Shown one piece after another: positions 1-5,987 of a stretch of 9,091 nt of DNA. This stretch comes from an uncultured bacterium (GTDB lineage Bacteria > Cyanobacteriota > Vampirovibrionia > Gastranaerophilales > Gastranaerophilaceae): assembly GCA_900554095.1 (NCBI GenBank), contig USGC01000061.1, positions 1-9,091 of the forward strand, read 5' to 3'. A program made the position numbers and the translations under genes. The first letter of the stretch is position 1; each line of letters opens with the position of its first letter. The notes under the pieces are model-generated. The model was not told the DNA's origin, searched no databases, and was given only the letters and a program-made list of their open reading frames with translations.

Positions 1-26
1 CGCCCCAACGATTGTTGCCTATTCAT
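1..26 (-). CDS. 5' end of an unidentified gene (partial, runs off the left edge)
   Basis: Only the first eight codons are inside the window, reading MNRQQSLG. The call rests on the start context: on the minus strand a perfect AGGAGG (35-40) lies 8 bases before an ATG (24-26), behind a near-consensus promoter. The gene follows murA and the RWYD protein on the same strand but has its own promoter, so it is probably an independent and well expressed unit. Eight residues are too few to name the product. Confidence 0.75.
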
Positions 27-34
27 GTCTTTTA

Positions 35-40
35 CCTCCT
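35..40 (-). promoter_or_regulatory. Consensus ribosome binding site of the left-edge gene
   Basis: The minus strand reads AGGAGG, a full match to the anti-Shine-Dalgarno sequence, followed by 8 bases and ATG. It fixes the start of the truncated gene and suggests efficient translation. Confidence 0.8.
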
Positions 41-49
41 TTTTAACTA

Positions 50-78
50 ATTATAACATAAAAGCCTGACTTTTTCAA
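50..78 (-). promoter_or_regulatory. Strong sigma-70/A-type promoter for the left-edge gene
   Basis: On the minus strand the -35 is TTGAAA (73-78), the spacer is 17 bases and the -10 is a perfect TATAAT (50-55), preceded by TG and one base as in extended -10 promoters. The predicted transcription start near 43 gives a short leader carrying the AGGAGG site. The -35 lies inside the loop of the preceding terminator hairpin (61-88). Hexamers were matched by eye. Confidence 0.7.
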
Positions 79-88
79 GACAGGCTTT
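61..88 (-). terminator. Hairpin terminator after the RWYD protein gene
   Basis: AAAGCCTG (61-68) pairs exactly with CAGGCTTT (81-88), giving an 8-bp stem with a 12-base loop in which CTT and AAG can pair further. Read on the minus strand it begins 4 bases after the stop codon at 93-95. The T-tract after the stem is short (TTTTATGTT), so termination may be incomplete. It closes the murA operon. Confidence 0.6.
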
Positions 89-92
89 ACAA

Positions 93-431
93 TTATTTTT
101 CTTTATTAGGGCTTTCGTATTCAATGCCCATTTCCTTTAGTGTTCTGATAAAGTTCTCGGCGCATATCTTTTGTGCTTCCGGAGGAACAATGCGGAGAAT
201 TTCAACTGTTTTTGAAATTACAGGATCCTTGTCGTACCAGCGGTTGTTAGCATTAGCCGGCTTGACCATCGCGTAAAATTTATCTATTGTTTCTTTTGAA
301 ACTTTTTGTTCGATTTTTTCTAAGAATATTTCTGCTTGCGCTCTGAGTTCTGTCTGGTAATTTTTTAACAGTTCTATAACTTCCAAAAGAAGCGGGTCGT
401 GATCATACCAGCGTTTATAAGTACGACTCAT
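93..431 (-). CDS. Small hypothetical protein with two RWYDxDP repeats, coupled to murA
   Basis: This 112-residue protein is not assigned to a named family. It is made of two similar units: R7-W-Y-D-H-D-P13 with a helical tail to about residue 42, and R64-W-Y-D-K-D-P70 with a tail to about residue 100. After each DP the tails share an E-L/I-L-K/R pattern and a later A-E-x-F, with one residue inserted in the second copy. No signal peptide or membrane segment is visible, so it is probably cytoplasmic and mostly helical. The ATG (429-431) lies inside the end of murA, with a 17-base overlap, and has its own GGAGG (441-445) 9 bases upstream. Translational coupling with murA is likely. Its role is unknown; a link to wall synthesis is only suggested by position. 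Confidence 0.85.
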   Translation of the reverse strand: MSRTYKRWYDHDPLLLEVIELLKNYQTELRAQAEIFLEKIEQKVSKETIDKFYAMVKPANANNRWYDKDPVISKTVEILRIVPPEAQKICAENFIRTLKEMGIEYESPNKEK

Positions 432-1734
432 TGTGTATACCCTCCGTTAGGTTTGACGGCAAAATTTCATCTTTTCTTTCTATCTTGCCTCCTAACAATC
501 TTATCTTATTTTCAAAATTTTCGTATCCTCTATCTATATGATGTAGGTTTTCGATTGTTGAATTCCCCTCAGCCATAAGCGCTGCAACAACAAGCGACGC
601 CCCGGCTCTGAGGTCTGACGCAGCCAATGTTGTACCTGTAAGCTTTTTTACGCCTTTAATTATGGCATGGTTTCTGTCCTGGTGAATGTCCGCTCCCATG
701 CGTCTGAGTTCTGGGACTTGCATAAATCTGTTTTCGTATAAGCTTTCCGTGATAATTCCGACGCCGTTTGCGGTTGTCAAAAGCGTCATTGCCATTGACT
801 GCAAATCCGTCGGAAACCCAGGATAAGGCTGTGTTACAAAGTTTATTGAATTCAAACGGTTTTTACAGCTTACTTCCAATGAATTTGGTTCAATAAGTTT
901 TATATTAGCGCCCATTTTCAAAAGCTTGTCAGTAAAAAACGTCAAGTGTGCCGGAAAAACATCTTTAATAATAGCCTTACCACGCGTTGCAATTATTGCT
1001 GTCATGAATGTTCCGGCTTCAATTCTATCCGGAATTGTAGTGTATTCAATGCTGTGTAAGTTTTCCTGCTTAACACCGTTAATAACGATTTCGGAAGTTC
1101 CGGCACCGTTAACATCTGCACCCATTGAGTTTAAAAAGTTTGCTAAATCAACGATTTCAGGTTCTTGAGCCGCGTTTTGAATTCTTGTTGAACCTTCTGC
1201 CAAAACTCCTGCAAGCATCAAGTTTTCAGTCGCCCCAACCGACGGAATATCAAGGTAAATATCAGCCCCTACAAGGCGGTTAGCTTTGGCATGAACATAT
1301 CCGTTTTCAATTTTAATTTTAGCCCCTAAAGCTTCAAGACCTTTAATATGGAAATCAACACGGCGTTCACCGATTGCACAGCCTCCAGGAAGCGCAACTA
1401 TCGCCTCTTTACAGCGTGAAACAAGCGCGCCAAGAACAATGAATGATGCGCGCATTTTGCTCACAAGTTCGTATTTTGCTGTGATGTTCGTTAAATCAGT
1501 TGCGTCAATCGTTAAAGATTTTTCATTTTTATTGTAAGATGTCTTCGCCCCGAGTTGCGCAATTACACTAAGCATGATTTCAACATCTGTCAAATCCGGC
1601 ACATTATAAATTTTTGTTTCGCCTTTTGCAAGGATTGCCGCTGCCATAAGTTTCAAAACTGAGTTTTTGGCGCCGCCGATTGAAACTTCACCTTTAAGGG
1701 GTGTTCCGCCTTTTATATAATACTTTTCAGTCAA
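415..1734 (-). CDS. murA: UDP-N-acetylglucosamine 1-carboxyvinyltransferase (MurA)
   Basis: MurA transfers enolpyruvate from PEP to UDP-GlcNAc in the cytoplasm, the first committed step of peptidoglycan synthesis. The 439-residue product has the family landmarks: G-G-A-K-N (K23, N24), M-R-A-S (R95), the active-site loop P-G-G-C-A-I-G with C119 (equivalent to E. coli C115, the fosfomycin target) and R124, the P-T-D catalytic aspartate D310, and D-L-R-A with R376. A cysteine rather than aspartate at 119 predicts a fosfomycin-sensitive enzyme. It is about 20 residues longer than E. coli MurA, the excess being a poorly conserved tail (about 420-439) that partly overlaps the next gene. The start is TTG with GGAGG four bases upstream; no ATG lies nearby in frame. 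It could be the MurA2/MurZ type, which sequence alone here does not separate. Confidence 0.97.
   Translation of the reverse strand: MTEKYYIKGGTPLKGEVSIGGAKNSVLKLMAAAILAKGETKIYNVPDLTDVEIMLSVIAQLGAKTSYNKNEKSLTIDATDLTNITAKYELVSKMRASFIVLGALVSRCKEAIVALPGGCAIGERRVDFHIKGLEALGAKIKIENGYVHAKANRLVGADIYLDIPSVGATENLMLAGVLAEGSTRIQNAAQEPEIVDLANFLNSMGADVNGAGTSEIVINGVKQENLHSIEYTTIPDRIEAGTFMTAIIATRGKAIIKDVFPAHLTFFTDKLLKMGANIKLIEPNSLEVSCKNRLNSINFVTQPYPGFPTDLQSMAMTLLTTANGVGIITESLYENRFMQVPELRRMGADIHQDRNHAIIKGVKKLTGTTLAASDLRAGASLVVAALMAEGNSTIENLHHIDRGYENFENKIRLLGGKIERKDEILPSNLTEGIHNESYL
441..445 (-). promoter_or_regulatory. Ribosome binding site inside murA for the RWYD protein
   Basis: GGAGG on the minus strand lies 9 bases before the ATG at 429-431 and within the murA coding region. 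It supports this start and shows the small gene can recruit ribosomes itself, in addition to being reached by ribosomes ending murA. Confidence 0.65.
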
Positions 1735-1766
1735 TTTTCCTCCGAAAAGAAATTTCCGTTAATCAT
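1731..1766 (-). CDS. Possible 11-codon leader reading frame ahead of murA
   Basis: On the minus strand ATG (1764-1766) opens an 11-codon frame, MINGNFFSEEN, whose TGA stop overlaps the murA TTG start as TTGA. The frame spans the murA ribosome binding site. It has no Shine-Dalgarno site of its own, so translation would need a near-leaderless mRNA or weak initiation. The arrangement is typical of stop-start coupling but may be chance in a short frame. Confidence 0.25.
   Translation of the reverse strand: MINGNFFSEEN
1739..1743 (-). promoter_or_regulatory. Ribosome binding site deciding the TTG start of murA
   Basis: GGAGG on the minus strand sits four bases before TTG (1732-1734), a somewhat tight spacing. 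The next in-frame methionine is far inside conserved sequence, so TTG is the credible start. The site is embedded in a short upstream reading frame (1731-1766). Confidence 0.65.
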
Positions 1767-1780
1767 CTACACTATATATG

Positions 1781-1808
1781 ATAATACAACAGAATAATTA
1801 GAAGTAAA
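1781..1808 (-). promoter_or_regulatory. Weak candidate promoter for murA
   Basis: The minus strand shows TATTAT (1781-1786) as a possible -10 and TTTACT (1803-1808) 16 bases upstream as a poor -35. Neither is decisive in sequence this AT-rich; TATATA at 1773-1778 is an alternative -10. Some promoter must lie in 1741-1915 because grpE is divergent. Confidence 0.3.
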
Positions 1809-1868
1809 TAAGTTAAATAATGTAAAGAAAAAATTATTAAAAAATAATAAATTTTATCCCGCTTACTG

Positions 1869-1890
1869 ACTTGATAATTTATAATTAAGT
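1869..1890. repeat. Imperfect 22-bp AT-rich dyad upstream of grpE
   Basis: ACTT at 1869-1872 mirrors AAGT at 1887-1890, and interior pairs ATxAT add partial symmetry. It overlaps the likely grpE promoter and could be an operator. It is not a CIRCE element, whose arms are TTAGCACTC/GAGTGCTAA. The low base complexity makes chance symmetry quite possible. Confidence 0.3.
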
Positions 1891-1898
1891 TATATTAT
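1871..1898 (+). promoter_or_regulatory. Candidate sigma-70/A promoter for grpE
   Basis: TTGATA (1871-1876) and TATTAT (1893-1898) are spaced by 16 bases and each match five of six consensus bases. The predicted start near 1905 would place the mRNA end at the ribosome binding site AGAGG (1904-1908), which is uncomfortably close. A perfect TATAAT at 1880-1885 would give a better leader of about 24 bases but lacks a -35. Either may be the true promoter. Confidence 0.45.
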
Positions 1899-1915
1899 AT
1901 TGTAGAGGTAGGAAA

Positions 1916-2476
1916 ATGACACACAAACACAACAATCCGTTTAAAAATCATAATGACGACGAAAAAATTGAATTAAACACAGAAGCTCCCGTTGAACAAG
2001 AAACTCCACAACAGCCTGACAGCGGCGAGTTAGCGAAACTGCAAGAAAAATACGATGAGTTAAATAATCAGTATTTAAGACTTGCGGCGGATTTCGACAA
2101 TTTCCGCAAACGCCAGGCTCAAGAACGTGAAAGTCTTTTGAAATACGGTGCTGAAAACGCACTTAAAAAAATGATTGAAGTGTTGGATAACTTTGAACGC
2201 GGTCAAAAAGCTTTAGAAAGCGTAGAAGACTGCGAAAAATGCAAAGAAAGTTTCAACCTCGTTCACAAGCAAGTCCTTGATACCTTAACAAAGCTTGGAC
2301 TTGAACCAATTGAGGCGGAAGGCCAGGCATTTGATCCGAATTTTCATGATGCCGTAATGCAGACACCCACAAGCGAACACCCGGAACATACAATTATTGC
2401 AGAACTTCAAAAAGGCTACAAAATGGGTGATAAGGTTTTACGCCCGGCGCTTGTGAACGTCGCAACAGCAGAATAG
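1916..2476 (+). CDS. grpE: Nucleotide exchange factor GrpE
   Basis: GrpE is the homodimeric cofactor that releases ADP from DnaK, resetting the chaperone cycle in the cytoplasm. The 186-residue protein has an acidic, Gln/Pro-rich disordered N-terminus (1-40), the long dimerisation helix with the hallmark L-A-A-D-F-D-N-F-R-K-R (56-66) and V-L-D-N-F-E-R (89-95), and the C-terminal beta domain with F-D-P-N-F-H-D-A-V-M (139-148) and G-Y-K-M-G-D-K-V-L-R-P-A (167-178). The C-terminal pattern resembles cyanobacterial GrpE. A C-x-x-C pair (C106, C109) lies between helices, which is not a family constant. AGAGG lies 7 bases before the ATG. dnaJ follows after 56 bases; dnaK, usually between them or adjacent, is absent from this cluster. 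Confidence 0.96.
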   Translation: MTHKHNNPFKNHNDDEKIELNTEAPVEQETPQQPDSGELAKLQEKYDELNNQYLRLAADFDNFRKRQAQERESLLKYGAENALKKMIEVLDNFERGQKALESVEDCEKCKESFNLVHKQVLDTLTKLGLEPIEAEGQAFDPNFHDAVMQTPTSEHPEHTIIAELQKGYKMGDKVLRPALVNVATAE

Positions 2477-2532
2477 TTCACGCCTGATAAATTACGCAGA
2501 AGTAAAAGAAGATTAGGGAAATACAACAAAAA

Positions 2533-3651
2533 ATGAATTATTACGAAATATTGGAAGTATCACAAAGTGCAACTAAAGACGAAATAAAATCGGCTTTCAG
2601 AAAAAAAGCCCGCACTTTACACCCCGACGTAAACAAAGCCCCCGATGCCGAAGAAAAATTCAAAGAGCTCGGCAAAGCTTACGAAACTTTGATGGACGAT
2701 AACAAACGCGCAACCTACGACAGATACGGCGAAGATGGTTTGAAAAACGCCGGTTTTGATACTAACGGGCCTTTTGCCGGAGGTTTTGGCGATTTAAATG
2801 ATATCTTTAACAGCTTCTTCGGCGGGTTTGGAGGTTTCGGCTTCGGCGGGAATGACCCCAATGCCCCGCAGCGCGGCGATGATTTGAGATATGATTTAGA
2901 AATAGATTTTAAAGAGGCTGTTTTCGGCGTACAAAAAGAAATTAAATTTGAACACCTTGAAATCTGCCCTGAATGTAACGGCACTGGCGCTGAAAAAGGT
3001 TCTCAACCCGTAATTTGTCCGACATGCGGCGGCTCCGGCCAGGTGCAAAGCGTAACCCGAACACCCTTAGGCGCTTTCTCGCAAATTACAACTTGTCCTG
3101 ACTGCAAGGGCTCAGGTAAAAAAATTACTAAACCTTGCAAAGCCTGCAAAGGTTACGGAAAAATTGAAAAAGAAAAGAAAATAGAAATTAAAATTCCGGC
3201 AGGCGTCGACAATTTATCGAAAATAAGAATTTCCGGCGAAGGCGATGCCGGCACTAACGGCGGCAGAGCAGGCGATTTATTTGTAGTCTTACACGTTAAG
3301 GCGTCAGATTATTTCAAGCGCGACGGACTGGATGTATTCACAAGAGTGGACATTACGCCAGCGCAAGCGGTTTTGGGCGACGAAATTGAGATTGAAACCC
3401 TTGATGGTGTTAAAACTATTCAAATTACAGGCGGTATCCAAAGTGGCAATACAGTTAAAATTAAAGGCGCCGGTATCCCTGTAATCTCAAGGCCTTCACA
3501 GCGCGGAGACCACATTGTAATTGTAAACGTTCAAATACCAACGCAGCCCGGCGAAGCAGAAAAGGCTTTATATAAAAAGCTTTACGAGCTTCATTCCGGC
3601 AAAAAACACACTGAATCACTGTTAAGCAAGGTTAAGGGAGTTTTTCATTAA
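2533..3651 (+). CDS. dnaJ: Chaperone protein DnaJ (type I Hsp40)
   Basis: DnaJ delivers unfolded clients to DnaK and stimulates its ATPase. All type I parts are present in 372 residues: J domain (2-66) with the H30-P-D motif, a Gly/Phe-rich linker (about 74-106), four zinc-binding C-x-x-C-x-G-x-G repeats (cysteines at 145/148, 162/165, 188/191, 202/205), and the two-part C-terminal client-binding domain ending about 350. The start is fixed by the J domain, although the nearest purine run, AGGG (2515-2518), is an unusually distant 14 bases upstream. Coupling to grpE is unlikely across 56 bases, but no promoter is evident in that gap, so one transcript is expected. The stop TAA shares its last base with the next ATG. 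Confidence 0.97.
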   Translation: MNYYEILEVSQSATKDEIKSAFRKKARTLHPDVNKAPDAEEKFKELGKAYETLMDDNKRATYDRYGEDGLKNAGFDTNGPFAGGFGDLNDIFNSFFGGFGGFGFGGNDPNAPQRGDDLRYDLEIDFKEAVFGVQKEIKFEHLEICPECNGTGAEKGSQPVICPTCGGSGQVQSVTRTPLGAFSQITTCPDCKGSGKKITKPCKACKGYGKIEKEKKIEIKIPAGVDNLSKIRISGEGDAGTNGGRAGDLFVVLHVKASDYFKRDGLDVFTRVDITPAQAVLGDEIEIETLDGVKTIQITGGIQSGNTVKIKGAGIPVISRPSQRGDHIVIVNVQIPTQPGEAEKALYKKLYELHSGKKHTESLLSKVKGVFH

Positions 3652-5093
3652 TGAATAAATTGTTTAGAAAATCTTTAATAGCAATTTCACTGTCTTTTGC
3701 ACTTTCGCTGAATGTGTATGCGGCAAAAATTCCTGACAATGTGAAAAATTACGTGAGCAAAGATTTTCCAAAAACAAACTTCCGCTTTGACGGCGTTATA
3801 ATCCTTCCTGACAACACGATTTACCTCCCGGTAATTCCGGCAAAAGTAATTAACCCAAAAGAATTGAATATAAAAGCTACAATTCCTGCCGGAAAAACTC
3901 TTGCACAAAAACCCGATGCAATAATATTTAACAATGACTTGGCGCTTTTAAAAGTTATAGAAGACGGAAAAGGTAAAAGAAGTGTTGTACAGCTTCAAAA
4001 CCCGCCTGATGAATTGAAAACCGGACTTTTGCCGCAAGACATGCTTGTTCCGCGGGGGTTAATAATTCCAGAAAACATGAAAGGAATTATCGGCAACCTT
4101 GAAATCGCAACAATGAAAGATCCGACATTAAAAGTTGCAGTTCCTCAGCCAAAACGCACGTCAGCCGTAGGTTCAATCGCTGCGCTGCCAGCTTTGAAAA
4201 ACAAAACTATTTATGCTTCAACCAACTTTTCAAAAAACATTCTTGTTGTAAATCCGGAAAAGCAAACGCCTGAATATGCCCTATTACAAACTCATATTCC
4301 TATTTCTATGAAGGGTTATGACGGCAAATTTCTCCTTGTAACGTCTTTCAACAAAAATACTATGGATGTAATTTCGCTTGCTGACGAAGAAGTTATTAAA
4401 CAAATCGAGTTTAAAACCCAGCCTGATGAAATTATTATTGATAAAAAAAATAAAATTGCTTATGTCTCAAGCTCTACAGATGCAAGCGTTTATGTGTTAA
4501 GCCTTGAGACAATGACGTTTAAAAAACAGCTTAAGCTGAACGGCATGTGCGAAAAACTTACCCTTAGCGAAGACGGCAAAAAACTTTTCTACAGCGACAA
4601 ACAGACTAACGAAATTTGGGCTGTAGAATTAGATAACGATTATCTTTTGAGACAAATCGGCCGCTTTGCTAATGTTTCTAAAATCGCTTATGCAAATGAC
4701 AAAATTTACATAACTTCCCGCACCAAAAGCCGCTTGGCTATAATTGATTACGAGACTTTGGGGCTTATCGGTGAAACTGAAATTACACCTAAACCCGTTG
4801 ATATGCTCTTATTTCATGACAAGCTTTATATCCTGGGCGCTGTGAAAAACGAAATTTATGTTCTTGACACCAAAACCGATCAGATTACTGATATTATAGA
4901 ACTTGCAACCAATGGGTTCTCCACAAAAATCTATCACATTGAAGGCACAAATATCGCGCTTGTGAGCGATACCAAAACAAGCAAATACTCCGTTCTCGAT
5001 TTGGGCGCTAAAAAAATTATCTCAACAAACCCGACTGACCTTCCAATAAATTCCATTGTAGTAGTAGACAAAGTAAAAAAGATTAACAAATGA
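3651..5093 (+). CDS. Exported seven-bladed beta-propeller (YVTN-like) protein
   Basis: The 480-residue product begins with a signal peptide: basic N-terminus, hydrophobic core and V-Y-A before a cleavage site near residue 24. Residues 26-170 form a region I do not recognise, rich in short beta-like segments. From about 173 to 473 seven repeats of the YVTN/lactonase propeller type can be counted by their I-Y/I-A strand, short polar turn and V-hydrophobic-D/S-L strand: near 187, 227, 269, 312, 352, 392 and 435. Such propellers usually bind proteins or ligands; no catalytic residues can be assigned, and the substrate is unknown. GGGAG (3636-3640) precedes the ATG by 10 bases, and the start overlaps the dnaJ stop by one base, so it is cotranscribed with the chaperone genes. 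The stop overlaps the next start as ATGA. It is probably periplasmic or surface-located. Confidence 0.85.
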   Translation: MNKLFRKSLIAISLSFALSLNVYAAKIPDNVKNYVSKDFPKTNFRFDGVIILPDNTIYLPVIPAKVINPKELNIKATIPAGKTLAQKPDAIIFNNDLALLKVIEDGKGKRSVVQLQNPPDELKTGLLPQDMLVPRGLIIPENMKGIIGNLEIATMKDPTLKVAVPQPKRTSAVGSIAALPALKNKTIYASTNFSKNILVVNPEKQTPEYALLQTHIPISMKGYDGKFLLVTSFNKNTMDVISLADEEVIKQIEFKTQPDEIIIDKKNKIAYVSSSTDASVYVLSLETMTFKKQLKLNGMCEKLTLSEDGKKLFYSDKQTNEIWAVELDNDYLLRQIGRFANVSKIAYANDKIYITSRTKSRLAIIDYETLGLIGETEITPKPVDMLLFHDKLYILGAVKNEIYVLDTKTDQITDIIELATNGFSTKIYHIEGTNIALVSDTKTSKYSVLDLGAKKIISTNPTDLPINSIVVVDKVKKINK

Positions 5094-5659
5094 TTACTGA
5101 TTTTGACGAAATAACACAGCAAACCCTTTTAGAATTAGAGAAGACGCAAAAACAATTCTGGAATATATCTCGCGTAACAGGAGAGTTTTTGAACCTTCTT
5201 ATACGCACAGCAAAGTCAAAAAACATAATTGAAGTCGGTACATCAAACGGGTATTCAGGAATTTGGATTGCAAAAGCACTTAAAGAAACAGGCGGCCGCC
5301 TCACAACAATCGAATATTATGAAAAGAGAATTGCGCCTGCACGCGAAAATTTTGAAAAATGCGGTGTGCTTGACATAATTACAACTCTACAAGGCTCAGC
5401 CATTGAGGTTTTGTCATCGCTGCCCGCTGATTTTAAAGTTGACTTTGCGTTTGTAGACGCCAACAAGCGCGAAAGCATTCAGTACTTTGAACTTATCCAT
5501 CCGCATCTTAAAAAAGGCGGATTTCTCGCTGTGGACAACGTTCTTTCGCACAAAGAAAAGGTGCAAACCTTCATTGACGCCATAAACGCCCATCCTGATT
5601 ATGAAAATGTAATATTACCCTTCCCTGCCGGCCTTTCTTTAGCAAGAAAACTTAATTAA
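5090..5659 (+). CDS. SAM-dependent O-methyltransferase, COMT/YrrM-like
   Basis: This 189-residue class I methyltransferase has the SAM-binding motif I-I-E-V-G-T-S-N-G-Y-S (46-56), an acidic residue after strand two (E75) for the ribose, and F-V-D-A-N-K (D123) with V-D-N (D149, N150), matching the three metal ligands of catechol-O-methyltransferase-type enzymes. A divalent-metal-dependent O-methyltransferase acting on a small molecule is therefore likely; the substrate cannot be told, and tRNA-modifying relatives (TrmR) exist in the same family. There is no signal peptide, so it is cytoplasmic, unlike the propeller protein before it. Translation is probably coupled by the ATGA overlap, as no good Shine-Dalgarno site precedes the start. 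Confidence 0.85.
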   Translation: MITDFDEITQQTLLELEKTQKQFWNISRVTGEFLNLLIRTAKSKNIIEVGTSNGYSGIWIAKALKETGGRLTTIEYYEKRIAPARENFEKCGVLDIITTLQGSAIEVLSSLPADFKVDFAFVDANKRESIQYFELIHPHLKKGGFLAVDNVLSHKEKVQTFIDAINAHPDYENVILPFPAGLSLARKLN

Positions 5660-5692
5660 ATTTAACAAAGTCCTTGATTTTGTAAATTTTTT
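5658..5692 (+). terminator. AT-rich candidate terminator of the grpE-dnaJ operon
   Basis: AAATTT (5658-5663) plus ACAAA (5665-5669) pair with TTTGT (5679-5683) plus AAATTT (5684-5689), with one bulged A, a 9-base loop and a run of six T at 5687-5692. The stem starts within the methyltransferase stop codon. With only two G-C pairs it is weak, and it overlaps the rpmB promoter, so partial readthrough into rpmB is plausible. Confidence 0.4.
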
Positions 5693-5701
5693 CGATATGA
5701 T
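5674..5701 (+). promoter_or_regulatory. Candidate promoter for rpmB
   Basis: TTGATT (5674-5679) and TATGAT (5696-5701) are 16 bases apart, matching four and five of six consensus bases. The predicted start near 5708 leaves a leader of about 29 bases with AAAAGGA ahead of the ATG. The -35 falls mostly in the loop of the upstream hairpin. Confidence 0.55.
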
Positions 5702-5736
5702 ATTGTTACACAACTAGCTAGAAAAGGAAAATTATT

Positions 5737-5928
5737 ATGTCTAAAAAATGTGATGTATGTGGTAAAACACCTATTAAAGCAGCGAAATTAACTTTCTCTC
5801 ATAAACAAATCGTTCACCGCCAATCACCTAACTTACAATCTGTAAAAGTTAATGTTAACGGTCAAACAAAACGTATCAACGTTTGTACTTCTTGTTTGAG
5901 AGCAGGTAAAGTTCAAAAAGCTGTTTAG
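5737..5928 (+). CDS. rpmB: Large-subunit ribosomal protein bL28 (zinc-binding form)
   Basis: bL28 is a small protein of the 50S subunit. The 63-residue product has the family opening K-x-C-D-V-C-G-K and the ending C-T-S-C-L-R-A-G-K-V. Cysteines at 5, 8, 50 and 53 form a zinc ribbon, so this is the C-plus version; the C-minus paralog that some bacteria express under zinc shortage is not seen here. AAGGA lies about 8 bases before the ATG. The gene stands alone between its own promoter and a strong terminator. Its codons are simple and repetitive (AAA, GTT, CGT), as expected of a highly expressed gene. Confidence 0.96.
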   Translation: MSKKCDVCGKTPIKAAKLTFSHKQIVHRQSPNLQSVKVNVNGQTKRINVCTSCLRAGKVQKAV

Positions 5929-5951
5929 TTTACAGTTTTTCACAGTGAATT

Positions 5952-5987
5952 AAAAAAAGAAAGCTTTTAAAAAGCTTTCTTTTTTTT
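5952..5987. terminator. Bidirectional terminator between rpmB and the convergent TonB-domain operon
   Basis: AAAAAAAGAAAGCTTT (5952-5967) is the exact reverse complement of 5971-5986, giving a 16-bp stem with a 3-base loop. Poly-A on one side and poly-T on the other supply a T-tract in both directions. It ends rpmB on the plus strand, and its right arm touches the stop codon (5986-5988) of the convergent gene, so it serves both operons. Confidence 0.9.

Noticed and set aside
926..1168. Open frame of 80 codons on the plus strand
   Set aside because: Lies wholly inside murA on the opposite strand, lacks a ribosome binding site, and its composition is explained by antisense reading of murA.
1741..1915. 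CIRCE or other known heat-shock element upstream of grpE
   Set aside because: No TTAGCACTC/GAGTGCTAA arms or close variants are present.
2477..2532. A separate promoter or small gene between grpE and dnaJ
   Set aside because: No -10/-35 pair or start with a ribosome binding site was found in the 56 bases; it is best read as an operon spacer.
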